Assembly: GCA_938009335.1 (NCBI GenBank)
Contig: CALLHT010000203.1
Span: 1 to 9,127, forward strand
Source of the DNA: an uncultured Rhizobiaceae group bacterium
GTDB taxonomy: Bacteria; Pseudomonadota; Alphaproteobacteria; Rhizobiales; Rhizobiaceae
Direction: 5' to 3'
Length of the DNA stretch: 9,127 nucleotides
The notes beneath the pieces were generated by a model. The model saw only the letters and a program-made list of their open reading frames with translations, made no database searches and was not told where the DNA came from. The position numbers and the translations under genes were made by a program. Below, one piece after another: positions 1 through 6,468 of this stretch. The first letter of the stretch is position 1, and every line of letters begins with the position of its first letter.

Positions 1-497
1 CGCGCTTCATCAACTGCCACTGCGCATGGCGCGTTGGGCGATGTGGCAATCACTTCGAAACCAGCCGGCAATTGCGTGACACGGTCTCCGTGCGACATCC
101 AGACCGGATACTTCTGCCCTACTTCCCAAATGCCTTCGAACAGAGGGCTTGCCTTATGCACTTCTACATCGGCTGCACCAAATTCGCGGTGATGGCCACT
201 CTCTACTTTTCCGCCAAGCTGGTCTGACATCGTCTGCTGACCGTAGCAAATGCCTAAAATCGGCAGTCCTGCATCAAACACTTCTTGCGGTGCGCGCGGG
301 CTTCCTGCTTCAGGCACTGAGCCCGGCCCACCGGAAAGAATAACCGCTTTCGGGTTCATGCGTTTGAACGCATCAGATGCGGAATTAAAAGGAATGATTT
401 CGCAATAAACGCCAGCTTCGCGAACCCGACGCGCAATAAGCTGGGTAACCTGTGAACCGAAATCGATGATCAGAATGGTGTCAGATGGAGAAGTCAT
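1..497 (-). CDS. guaA: GMP synthase (glutamine-hydrolysing), N-terminal part, cut by window edge
   Basis: GuaA converts XMP to GMP in the cytoplasm, using ATP and ammonia taken from glutamine. Only the first ~165 codons are present, which is most of the class I glutamine amidotransferase domain; the ATP-pyrophosphatase and dimerisation domains lie beyond base 1. Visible marks are the opening ILIIDFGSQVTQLIARRVRE (residues 8-27), the oxyanion-loop motif SGGPGSV (55-61) and the nucleophile elbow GICYGQQ with Cys84. The ATG at 497 is preferred; an in-frame ATG at 506 would add MLS. Neither has a clear Shine-Dalgarno, and only 37-46 bases separate this gene from the stop of the Popeye-like gene upstream, so read-through expression is plausible. 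It catalyses the step after GuaB, encoded about 2.6 kb upstream on the same strand. Identity is clear; the exact start is not. Confidence 0.96.
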   Translation of the reverse strand, partial: MTSPSDTILIIDFGSQVTQLIARRVREAGVYCEIIPFNSASDAFKRMNPKAVILSGGPGSVPEAGSPRAPQEVFDAGLPILGICYGQQTMSDQLGGKVESGHHREFGAADVEVHKASPLFEGIWEVGQKYPVWMSHGDRVTQLPAGFEVIATSPNAPCAVAVDEA

Positions 498-543
498 GGA
501 CAGCATTTAAAGCGAGTCGAGCCATCGTGCAATGCCTATCCCG

Positions 544-1245
544 CTAGGCCGTAACACCACCCACACTTTGCTCGTTTGTGCTGACCAGTTTTGACACAAG
601 GTTGCGGTTGAAACTTGCCTCAAGCGCATGACGCACTTCAGGGCTTTTTTCCAAATGCGCTTGTAGTACGCCTCGTTCAAACGCGAGGTAGCGTGTCGGC
701 TCGCTGGTCACCACGGTTGCGGTTGCTTTCTTGCCTGTGAGGTAACTCATCTCACCCAGAAAATCTCCACGGGTCACCGTACCAATTTTCTTCCCATCCC
801 GGCTTACATTTGCATTGCCGGATACAATGAACATGAGGTGGTTAGGACAAGTGTTCTCCTCGAACAGTTGCACATCGTCCTGCACTTCAGTCCAAGCACC
901 CAGTTTTACTAAGCGACGAGCATAAGCACGTTCAACACCGGAAAGACACGTTTCGATAAACATCGCCTCGTCATCCGAGAACTTTCCACGGCGGTTCTCA
1001 ATTTGCAGAATGACGAATTGAGCAAGGTTCACCAGCGTAAACATGCTCTCCCAGAACATGGAGACGAAGTCACCAATGGTATAATAGAAAACCGCCGAGA
1101 TAGACCCAGCCATGATTGCGAAAAAGCGCAGCCAGTTCATGTTCCGCATCATCATCGAGATGATCAGAAGAACATAGGCAAAATGCCCTACGAAATTTTC
1201 AGGTCGAGAGAAATCCGACCAGAATTCGGTTAAAAACGCGTCCAT
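544..1245 (-). CDS. Popeye-like membrane protein with cyclic-nucleotide-binding domain
   Basis: The 233-residue protein has three hydrophobic segments at the N-terminus (about residues 19-33, 39-57 and 61-82), a basic linker, and a CNB/CRP-type beta-barrel domain (about 105-218). The architecture and several stretches recall animal Popeye (POPDC/BVES) proteins: a third membrane segment of the type FWESMFTLVNLAQFVILQ (64-81) running into a short charged linker, and a C-terminal helix pattern RYLAFERGVLQAHLEKSPEV (185-204) ending in NRNLVSKL (213-220). The phosphate-binding cassette reads LGEMSYLTGKKATATV (163-178). It keeps Gly-Glu but has Ala174 where classical cAMP-binding CNB domains carry arginine, so the ligand is uncertain. 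The role is inferred as a membrane-tethered nucleotide sensor or scaffold; no enzymatic motif is present. The ATG at 1245 retains the first membrane segment; no good Shine-Dalgarno is seen. The gene lies 94 bases after the rsmB-like gene and just ahead of guaA. CNB domain and membrane region are solid; the Popeye relation rests on recalled family sequences. Confidence 0.85.
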   Translation of the reverse strand: MDAFLTEFWSDFSRPENFVGHFAYVLLIISMMMRNMNWLRFFAIMAGSISAVFYYTIGDFVSMFWESMFTLVNLAQFVILQIENRRGKFSDDEAMFIETCLSGVERAYARRLVKLGAWTEVQDDVQLFEENTCPNHLMFIVSGNANVSRDGKKIGTVTRGDFLGEMSYLTGKKATATVVTSEPTRYLAFERGVLQAHLEKSPEVRHALEASFNRNLVSKLVSTNEQSVGGVTA

Positions 1246-1339
1246 GAGTTTAAGATGTCAGCCTAGTGTGGATTAATTCTATTGTTGCAAACGATTAGTG
1301 TTCGGAATGTGACTTATTGCACACTTCGGAATAAAATGA
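1246..1339 (-). promoter_or_regulatory. Spacer upstream of the Popeye-like gene with a TTCGGAAT direct repeat
   Basis: This 94-base gap is the longest inside the minus-strand gene run. It contains an 8-base direct repeat TTCGGAAT (plus-strand reading) at 1301-1308 and 1325-1332, 24 bases apart. A TTGCAA box at 1290-1285 could serve as a -35 element for the minus strand, but the -10 position 17 bases on (ACTAGG) is poor. I see no hairpin followed by a T-tract, so nothing shows that the upstream transcript stops here. A weak local promoter for the Popeye-like gene and guaA is possible but unproven. Confidence 0.25.
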
Positions 1340-2632
1340 CTATCCCGGTTTGCGTTCCATCACTGCAAAGAAGAAACCATCTGTGGCAGTCGAGGCCGGG
1401 GTGAGTGTTACCGTCTTCATGTCAGACGACCAGGGCGCGGGCTTGTCGTAACCATAAAGATCTTCCCAAACCTCACCTGCTGAAACCAGCTCAAACTCCG
1501 GATTGTCTTCGGTAAATGCATAGACCTGATTTTCGTTTTCCTCCGGCAAAACTGAGCACGTAATGTAAATCAAATGACCGCCGGGACGCACGAAGGGTGC
1601 GGCTTCGCTCAAGACTTCCTCTTGTTGCTGTAGCCGCTCTTCAAGGTTCTTTTGATCAAGCCGCCATTTTGCATCCGGTCTCCGGCGCCAGGTCCCTGTT
1701 CCTGTGCATGGCGCATCCACGACGACTTTATCCATTTTGCCCGCTAAAGCGCCCAAATCGGAACCTGGTGAATGCACTTGTACATTTCGGGTACCTGCAC
1801 GCTTCAAACGATCATGAATTGGCGCAAGCCTTGATTTATCGATATCATAGGCATGGATTTGACCCTTGTTTTCCATACTTGCTGAAAGTGCCAAGCTTTT
1901 GCCACCCGCGCCCGCACAAAAATCGAGAATGGTCTCACCGGCACGGGCGAAGATAAGGTCGGAGACAATCTGGCTGCCCTGATCCTGAATTTCAAAGCGA
2001 CCTTTCTGGAAGGCTTCTTCGGCCTGTACATTGGGTTGTCGCGCAAACGGTTTATCGGAAACAATACGCAATCCATGACGCGCGATCGCTGTGTTCTTTG
2101 CGCCAGTCTTGCTCAACTGCTTGAGGATTTTTTCCCGCGTCGACTTGAGCGTATTTACGCGAATGTCTAACGGTGGGCGTTTAGAAAACGCAGATGCTTC
2201 CGCGATCCAGTCCTCAGAGAAATTTGCTTCAAAACTTGGCACCACCCATTCCGGTAGATCAGCTTGCACGAACTCTTCTGCTTCCTTCAGATTGCGTGAC
2301 ATGATTGCCTTTGCAGCGTCATCAATCGGAAATTCAGGCGCAAACTTATCTTCCGCAAAATCTGCTTTCAGTTTCTCGGCATCAAATCCCCAGCGTCGAA
2401 ACAAAAGCGCATAGCCAAGTTCTAGCGGCTTATCGCCGTCAGCTAGAAAACCCAAAGATAATTTCTGACGAAGGATGTCATAGACTAAATTGCCAATTCC
2501 TGCCCGGTCTCCTGATCCCGCAAAACGATGCGAAAGCCCCCAGTCTTTCAGCGCGTCGGCTGCCGGGCGTTTTCGTTTCTCAATGTCGGCAAGAATTTCC
2601 GCCGCAGCTTCCAGACGCCCGCCTAATCTCAT
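1340..2632 (-). CDS. rsmB: RsmB/NOP-family 16S rRNA (cytosine-5) methyltransferase
   Basis: An S-adenosylmethionine-dependent RNA m5C methyltransferase; by family it modifies 16S rRNA (C967 in E. coli numbering). The 430-residue protein has an N-terminal NusB-like/RNA-binding region (about 1-150), a linker with the family block PPLDIRVNTLK (153-163), and a Rossmann methyltransferase domain. Visible motifs are the SAM-binding DFCAGAGGKS (237-246), motif IV DAPCTGTGTWRRRPD (306-320) with Cys309, and motif VI ITCSVLPEENENQV (357-370) with Cys359. Two cysteines at these positions define the RsmB/NOP2 class, in which the motif VI Cys attacks the base and the motif IV Cys releases the product. The ATG at 2632 follows a modest AAGG seven bases upstream and lies 9 bases after the MAPEG stop, so co-transcription with guaB and MAPEG is very likely. 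Alphaproteobacteria often have several RsmB paralogues, so the exact target cytosine is not certain. Confidence 0.9.
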   Translation of the reverse strand: MRLGGRLEAAAEILADIEKRKRPAADALKDWGLSHRFAGSGDRAGIGNLVYDILRQKLSLGFLADGDKPLELGYALLFRRWGFDAEKLKADFAEDKFAPEFPIDDAAKAIMSRNLKEAEEFVQADLPEWVVPSFEANFSEDWIAEASAFSKRPPLDIRVNTLKSTREKILKQLSKTGAKNTAIARHGLRIVSDKPFARQPNVQAEEAFQKGRFEIQDQGSQIVSDLIFARAGETILDFCAGAGGKSLALSASMENKGQIHAYDIDKSRLAPIHDRLKRAGTRNVQVHSPGSDLGALAGKMDKVVVDAPCTGTGTWRRRPDAKWRLDQKNLEERLQQQEEVLSEAAPFVRPGGHLIYITCSVLPEENENQVYAFTEDNPEFELVSAGEVWEDLYGYDKPAPWSSDMKTVTLTPASTATDGFFFAVMERKPG

Positions 2633-2641
2633 AATAGTGCC

Positions 2642-3109
2642 TTATGCGCCGATCATAAAGACGGTCGAGATTGCGAGCTCAAGGATAAGCAGCATCAACA
2701 CTCTGATCGATTGAATGAAAATCTTGCGACGGCGCAGCACATTATGTTCGCCAGCCATTTCTTTCGCGTGACTTAAACGGAAGAACACATATAGAAGCGC
2801 CAGAACAACCGTTATCCAGCTTGTGACGCCAATTGCTAGTCCTGTCAGTATGATGACATAGAAGAGAACTGGTGACTCAAACTGATTTGCTACAAGGCGC
2901 GTATAAACCCGAATTTCTTCCGGTTCTGCGTCACCCACAGCTTTGTAGATTTCAGGAGATACAGTTCCAGCCTTTGCAGCGCCCACCCGCGCCTTGCTCA
3001 TCTGCATATAACACCAGATCGTAATTACGATTTGCAGCAGTATCGCCAGAACGGTTAGCTGAGTTTTTAATACCGGTGCTGCTGTCCAAAGAGAAGTTAT
3101 AAAGTCCAT
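2642..3109 (-). CDS. MAPEG-family integral membrane protein
   Basis: This is a 155-residue four-helix membrane protein with predicted segments near residues 14-36, 78-96, 97-112 and 131-152. The family mark is R-x-x-x-NQFESPVLFYV (Arg71, then 75-85) at the start of helix 2, followed by a charged loop between helices 3 and 4 (RLSHAKEMAGEHNVLRRRK, 111-129). MAPEG proteins in eukaryotes are glutathione- and eicosanoid-linked membrane enzymes; the function of this bacterial branch is not established, so none is assigned. The start is firm: ATG lies 2 bases after the guaB stop, with AGGA ten bases upstream inside the end of guaB. Such tight packing points to translational coupling with guaB. What this protein does for the guanine-nucleotide operon is unknown. 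Confidence 0.88.
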   Translation of the reverse strand: MDFITSLWTAAPVLKTQLTVLAILLQIVITIWCYMQMSKARVGAAKAGTVSPEIYKAVGDAEPEEIRVYTRLVANQFESPVLFYVIILTGLAIGVTSWITVVLALLYVFFRLSHAKEMAGEHNVLRRRKIFIQSIRVLMLLILELAISTVFMIGA

Positions 3110-3111
3110 GA

Positions 3112-4641
3112 TTAGGTTGTCCTATGATAGTTCGGGCTTTCGCGTGTGATCGCCACATCATGCGCATGGCTTTCGCGCAGGCCTGCGCCGGAAATCCGAA
3201 CAAACGTTGCTTTATCCTGATAGTCCTTCAGATCATGGCCACCAACATACCCCATCGCAGCTTTTAGACCACCGGAAAGTTGGTGCACCACGCTTGAAAC
3301 CGGCCCTTTGTAAGGAACTTGGCCCTCAACGCCTTCCGGAACCAATTTCAAACTATCGGTTACTTCTGCCTGGAAATAGCGATCGGCCGATCCGCGCGCC
3401 ATCGCCCCCACGGACCCCATCCCGCGATAGGACTTATAAGAGCGCCCCTGATGCAGATAAACTTCACCCGGACTTTCATCTGTGCCAGCAAGAAGAGACC
3501 CTACCATCACAACCGAAGCGCCTGCCGCAATGGCCTTGGCAATATCGCCGGAGAACTTAATGCCACCATCTGCCACGACTGGAATATTTGCTTTTTGCGC
3601 TTCTTCTACAGCTGAGAAAATTGCGGAGAGTTGGGGTACGCCCACACCAGCCACAATACGTGTTGTGCAAATGGAGCCCGGACCAATGCCGACTTTCACC
3701 GCATCTGCGCCCGCATCAATCAGCGCTTTTGTGCCGTCACCCGTTGCCACATTGCCGGCAAGAATTTTTACTGAGTTGGAAAGCTTTTTGACTTTTGCAA
3801 CTGCATCAAGAACCTTTTGCGAATGGCCGTGCGCGGTATCCACCACCAGCATATCAACGCCTGCATCAATCAACCGTTCCGCACGCTCGAATCCGTCATC
3901 GCCTACCGTCGTTGCGGCCGCCACGCGAAGACGACCTTGATCATCTTTGGTAGCGCTTGGGTTAAGTTTCGATTTCTCAATATCTTTTACCGTGATCAGG
4001 CCAACGCATTGACCTTCATCATCCACTACAAGAAGTTTCTCGATGCGGTTCGTATGCAGCAATCGCTTTGCTTCTTGCTGATCAACGCCTTCTTTAACCG
4101 TTACGAGATTATCCCGTGTCATTAGCTCATAGACTTTTTGCTCTGGATTTGAAGCAAAGCGAACATCGCGGTTGGTCAGGATACCGACGAGTTTGCCGGT
4201 GACATGCCCACCCTTCTCACCATTCTCAACAACGGGAACACCGGAGATATTGTGAGCGCGCATCAGGTCTTTCGCATCTTTGAGCGTAGCTTCCGGACCA
4301 ATTGTCAGCGGATTGACGACCATACCGGATTCAAACTTCTTAACCTGACGAACTTCTTCTGCCTGAAGTATGGGTTCTAGGTTGCGGTGAATAACGCCCA
4401 TACCGCCTGCTTGCGCCATGGCAATCGCCATGCGCGATTCAGTGACCGTATCCATCGCGGCAGAAAGAATGGGCATATTGAGATCAATGCCATTGGCAAG
4501 CGATGTGGCGATGCTGACCTGCCCCGGCATCACTTCAGAGTGCCCCGGCTGCAAAAGTACATCATCAAAGGTAAGTGCAATTTCCCCAGTGCCTGAGGTA
4601 ATAATCTTGCTCATATTCTGCTTGGCGAGTGCCAATCCCAT
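3112..4641 (-). CDS. guaB: Inosine-5'-monophosphate dehydrogenase
   Basis: IMPDH oxidises IMP to XMP with NAD+, the committed step toward GMP. The sequence (509 residues from the ATG at 4641) shows the N-terminal barrel opening LTFDDVLLQPGHSEV (23-37), a CBS-domain pair inserted in the barrel (about 108-165 and 169-225), the NAD/IMP segment DTAHGHSQ (268-275), the catalytic loop GIGPGSICTTR with Cys325 (318-328), the flap region SYRGMGSVGAM (404-414) and the Arg421-Tyr422 pair used in the hydrolysis step. Length is normal for a full-length bacterial enzyme. An in-frame ATG at 4614 would give MSKIITSG..., closer to the usual start in related bacteria, and may be the true start; neither ATG has a convincing Shine-Dalgarno. 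It heads the guaB-MAPEG-rsmB run. The CBS pair suggests allosteric control by purine nucleotides, as known for the family. Confidence 0.97.
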   Translation of the reverse strand: MGLALAKQNMSKIITSGTGEIALTFDDVLLQPGHSEVMPGQVSIATSLANGIDLNMPILSAAMDTVTESRMAIAMAQAGGMGVIHRNLEPILQAEEVRQVKKFESGMVVNPLTIGPEATLKDAKDLMRAHNISGVPVVENGEKGGHVTGKLVGILTNRDVRFASNPEQKVYELMTRDNLVTVKEGVDQQEAKRLLHTNRIEKLLVVDDEGQCVGLITVKDIEKSKLNPSATKDDQGRLRVAAATTVGDDGFERAERLIDAGVDMLVVDTAHGHSQKVLDAVAKVKKLSNSVKILAGNVATGDGTKALIDAGADAVKVGIGPGSICTTRIVAGVGVPQLSAIFSAVEEAQKANIPVVADGGIKFSGDIAKAIAAGASVVMVGSLLAGTDESPGEVYLHQGRSYKSYRGMGSVGAMARGSADRYFQAEVTDSLKLVPEGVEGQVPYKGPVSSVVHQLSGGLKAAMGYVGGHDLKDYQDKATFVRISGAGLRESHAHDVAITRESPNYHRTT

Positions 4642-4678
4642 TTTAAAGGTTAGTAGTCTGACTGATCAAATAAAACGA

Positions 4679-4707
4679 AATTCAGTCTTTGGATTGACGA
4701 TTGTCGA
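4679..4707 (-). promoter_or_regulatory. Candidate sigma70-type promoter for guaB
   Basis: Reading the minus strand, TCGACA (4707-4702) matches the -35 consensus at five of six positions. A 17-base spacer leads to TGAATT (4684-4679), which matches the -10 consensus at four of six. This would start transcription about 30 bases before the ATG at 4641. The -35 box lies within an imperfect inverted repeat, ATTGAC-4-GTCGAT (4693-4708), that could be an operator. The placement in the only sizeable gap ahead of guaB supports the call; the boxes themselves are only moderately strong. Confidence 0.4.
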
Positions 4708-4757
4708 TACCACGCACTTTCAAACTTGGGAAGGGGGTAATTGGCTTATGAATACAC

Positions 4758-4794
4758 AAAAGCCCCTCATCCACCAGAAAGAGGGATGAGAGGC
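4758..4794 (-). terminator. Intrinsic terminator after gabD
   Basis: On the minus strand, GCCTCTCATCC (4794-4784) pairs with GGATGAGGGGC (4772-4762) to form an 11-base-pair stem with one G-U pair and an 11-base loop, followed directly by TTTTG. It begins 34 bases after the gabD stop codon. Its position makes it the end of the gabD transcript and separates gabD from the guaB operon. Confidence 0.85.
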
Positions 4795-4828
4795 CGAAAT
4801 TTTAACGCTGCAGTTTTGCCGTCTTTGC

Positions 4829-6286
4829 TTAGAGACCGAGACCACCGACACAAACATATTTGGATTCAACATAATCCTCGATGCCCTGATAGCCGCCCTC
4901 TTTGCCAAGGCCTGACTCTTTAAAGCCGCCAAATGGTGCCTCGACGGTTGTAATCACACCCTCATTCACGCCGACAAGGCCATATTCAAGACCTTCCATC
5001 ACACGATATGTGCGACCGAGATCTTGCGTATAGAAATAAGCAGCAAGGCCGTAGCGCGTGGCGTTTGCCATTTCGAGCGCTTCTTCTTCCGTTTCGAACT
5101 TATAGACCGGAGCAACCGGACCAAAGATTTCATCGCGTGAGAACAGCATGTTCTCGTTCGCGTTAGTAATGACTGTCGGCTCAAAGAAGTTCCCACCTAA
5201 CGCGTGACGCGCACCACCCGTTGCAATGGCTCCACCATTTTCTTTTGCATCAGCCACAAAGGTTTCGCATTTTTCGACAGCTGCCATGTTGATTAGCGGG
5301 CCTTGCTGAACGCCCTCTTCCGTGTATTGACCGACTTTCAAAGCAGAGGTTGCAGCAACCAGTTTCTCGACAAACTGATCATAGATACCTGCTTGCGCAA
5401 GGAAACGGTTCGTACACACACAGGTTTGGCCCGAGTTACGATATTTCGCAGCAATGGCTCCTTCAACAGCGCGATCAACGTCAGCATCATCGAAGACGAG
5501 GAATGGCGCATTGCCGCCCAATTCCATGGAGCATTTTTTAACGGATTCAGCACATTGCTGCAGTATGAGCTTGCCCACGCGCGTTGAACCCGTGAAGGTC
5601 ACCTTGCGCACTGCAGGATGGCTTGTGAGTTCGCCACCAATGGCAACCGGATCGCCCGTCACGATGTTTACAACGCCGGAAGGAATGCCTGCCATCTCAG
5701 CAAGTTTACCCCAAGCAAGACCAGAATATGGCGTCGCTTCGGCTGGTTTACAAACGACCGTACAGCCTGCCGCAATCGCAGGTCCGATTTTACGCGCAAG
5801 CATGGAAGACGGGAAGTTCCACGGTGTGATGCAGGATACAACGCCAATTGGCTCACGGGTCACGAGAATCCGACGATCTGCCCAAGGAGAACCAACCACA
5901 TCACCATAAACGCGGCGTGCTTCTTCTGCATACCAACGCACATAAGCTGCAGACATGCCCACTTCGCCGCGCGCCTCAAACAATGGCTTCCCTTGTTCAG
6001 CGGAAAGAAGGTTTGCAAGCGCCTCCTGATTTTCCATGATGACATCATGAAGGCGGTGCAACATTTCAGCGCGTTCTTTTGGTGTAGTCTTCTTGAACGA
6101 TTTGAAAGCCACTTCCGCTGCATCAATTGCGCGCTTGGTTTCATCTGCCCCGCATTCCGGAACGGTTCCGATTACTTCACCTGTTGCTGGGTTTGTCACA
6201 TCAAACGTCTTGCCAGAGTCAGAGCCCACCCACTCGCCTGCAATAATGTTGGATTGAATTTTGAACTCTTCTGATATCGCTAGCAT
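4829..6286 (-). CDS. gabD: Succinate-semialdehyde dehydrogenase, GabD type
   Basis: An aldehyde dehydrogenase superfamily enzyme that most resembles GabD, which oxidises succinate semialdehyde to succinate with NAD(P)+, the last step of 4-aminobutyrate breakdown. From the ATG at 6286 it is 485 residues, close to E. coli GabD (482). Visible are the coenzyme motif PWNFP (155-159), TFTGSTRVG (230-238), the general base in MELGGNAP (Glu255), the catalytic NSGQTCVCTNR with Cys289 and a second Cys291, and EIFGPV (386-391). The Cys-x-Cys pair matches the redox-switch pair described for human SSADH. Start choice: an ATG at 6313 opens a longer frame, but GGAG at 6297-6294 sits six bases before the ATG at 6286, and the longer start would fall inside a palindrome in the leader. 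It has its own terminator and a putative operator region; no gabT or regulator gene lies next to it. Related glutarate- or other semialdehyde dehydrogenases cannot be excluded. Confidence 0.88.
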   Translation of the reverse strand: MLAISEEFKIQSNIIAGEWVGSDSGKTFDVTNPATGEVIGTVPECGADETKRAIDAAEVAFKSFKKTTPKERAEMLHRLHDVIMENQEALANLLSAEQGKPLFEARGEVGMSAAYVRWYAEEARRVYGDVVGSPWADRRILVTREPIGVVSCITPWNFPSSMLARKIGPAIAAGCTVVCKPAEATPYSGLAWGKLAEMAGIPSGVVNIVTGDPVAIGGELTSHPAVRKVTFTGSTRVGKLILQQCAESVKKCSMELGGNAPFLVFDDADVDRAVEGAIAAKYRNSGQTCVCTNRFLAQAGIYDQFVEKLVAATSALKVGQYTEEGVQQGPLINMAAVEKCETFVADAKENGGAIATGGARHALGGNFFEPTVITNANENMLFSRDEIFGPVAPVYKFETEEEALEMANATRYGLAAYFYTQDLGRTYRVMEGLEYGLVGVNEGVITTVEAPFGGFKESGLGKEGGYQGIEDYVESKYVCVGGLGL

Positions 6287-6300
6287 CAACATCTCCATTT

Positions 6301-6315
6301 TTGTGCATCGCACAA
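6301..6315. promoter_or_regulatory. Perfect 15-base palindrome upstream of gabD (putative operator)
   Basis: TTGTGCATCGCACAA has two perfect 6-base arms, TTGTGC and GCACAA, around a 3-base centre. It lies 15-29 bases upstream of the preferred gabD ATG, in the 5' leader or over the transcription start. The TTGT...ACAA ends and size are what a dimeric repressor would bind (LacI- or GntR-like sites have this general form), but no regulator gene is nearby to identify it. A three-base loop could also form an RNA hairpin close to the ribosome binding site. Confidence 0.45.
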
Positions 6316-6318
6316 TTT

Positions 6319-6356
6319 CCTAACTGACCGCCAAAGTAGCGGAAAGTTAGGTCAGT
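6319..6356. promoter_or_regulatory. Two overlapping inverted repeats between gabD and mutL
   Basis: CCTAACT (6319-6325) pairs with AGTTAGG (6345-6351), and ACTGACC (6323-6329) pairs with GGTCAGT (6350-6356). Both are perfect 7-base matches that overlap, so the two pairings exclude each other. A smaller CCGC/GCGG pair (6328-6331 and 6339-6342) lies inside. On the minus strand a TTGACC box (6370-6365) sits just outside and could be the gabD -35 element, which would place the repeats over its -10 region. No clear mutL promoter is seen in the remainder of the gap (6371-6468). Confidence 0.35.
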
Positions 6357-6468
6357 GCAAGGGTGGTCAAACCATTTTGTTCAGAATTGGCACCATCTTG
6401 CCTGAATTTCCTGTGACTGCTGGAGCTTGGGAATTTCGTTTTCCCCAGAAATCAACGATACTCACACG

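Noticed and set aside
149..343. 64-codon plus-strand frame at the left edge
   Set aside because: Antisense to the guaA glutaminase domain, no ribosome binding site, no family resemblance.
498..543. Separate promoter for guaA
   Set aside because: Only about 40 bases with no -35/-10 pair; any promoter would have to lie inside the Popeye-like gene.
3482..3940. 152-codon open frame on the plus strand
   Set aside because: Antisense to the catalytic part of guaB; low-complexity Ala/Pro/Ser/Thr composition typical of a reverse-strand shadow.
4642..4757. Purine riboswitch ahead of guaB
   Set aside because: The gap is short, the predicted leader is only about 30-60 bases, and I find no three-way-junction pattern of a purine aptamer.
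5618..6274. 218-codon open frame on the plus strand
   Set aside because: Lies wholly antisense to gabD, which has clear family motifs; the translation resembles no known protein and is rich in Cys, His and Arg as expected for a shadow frame.
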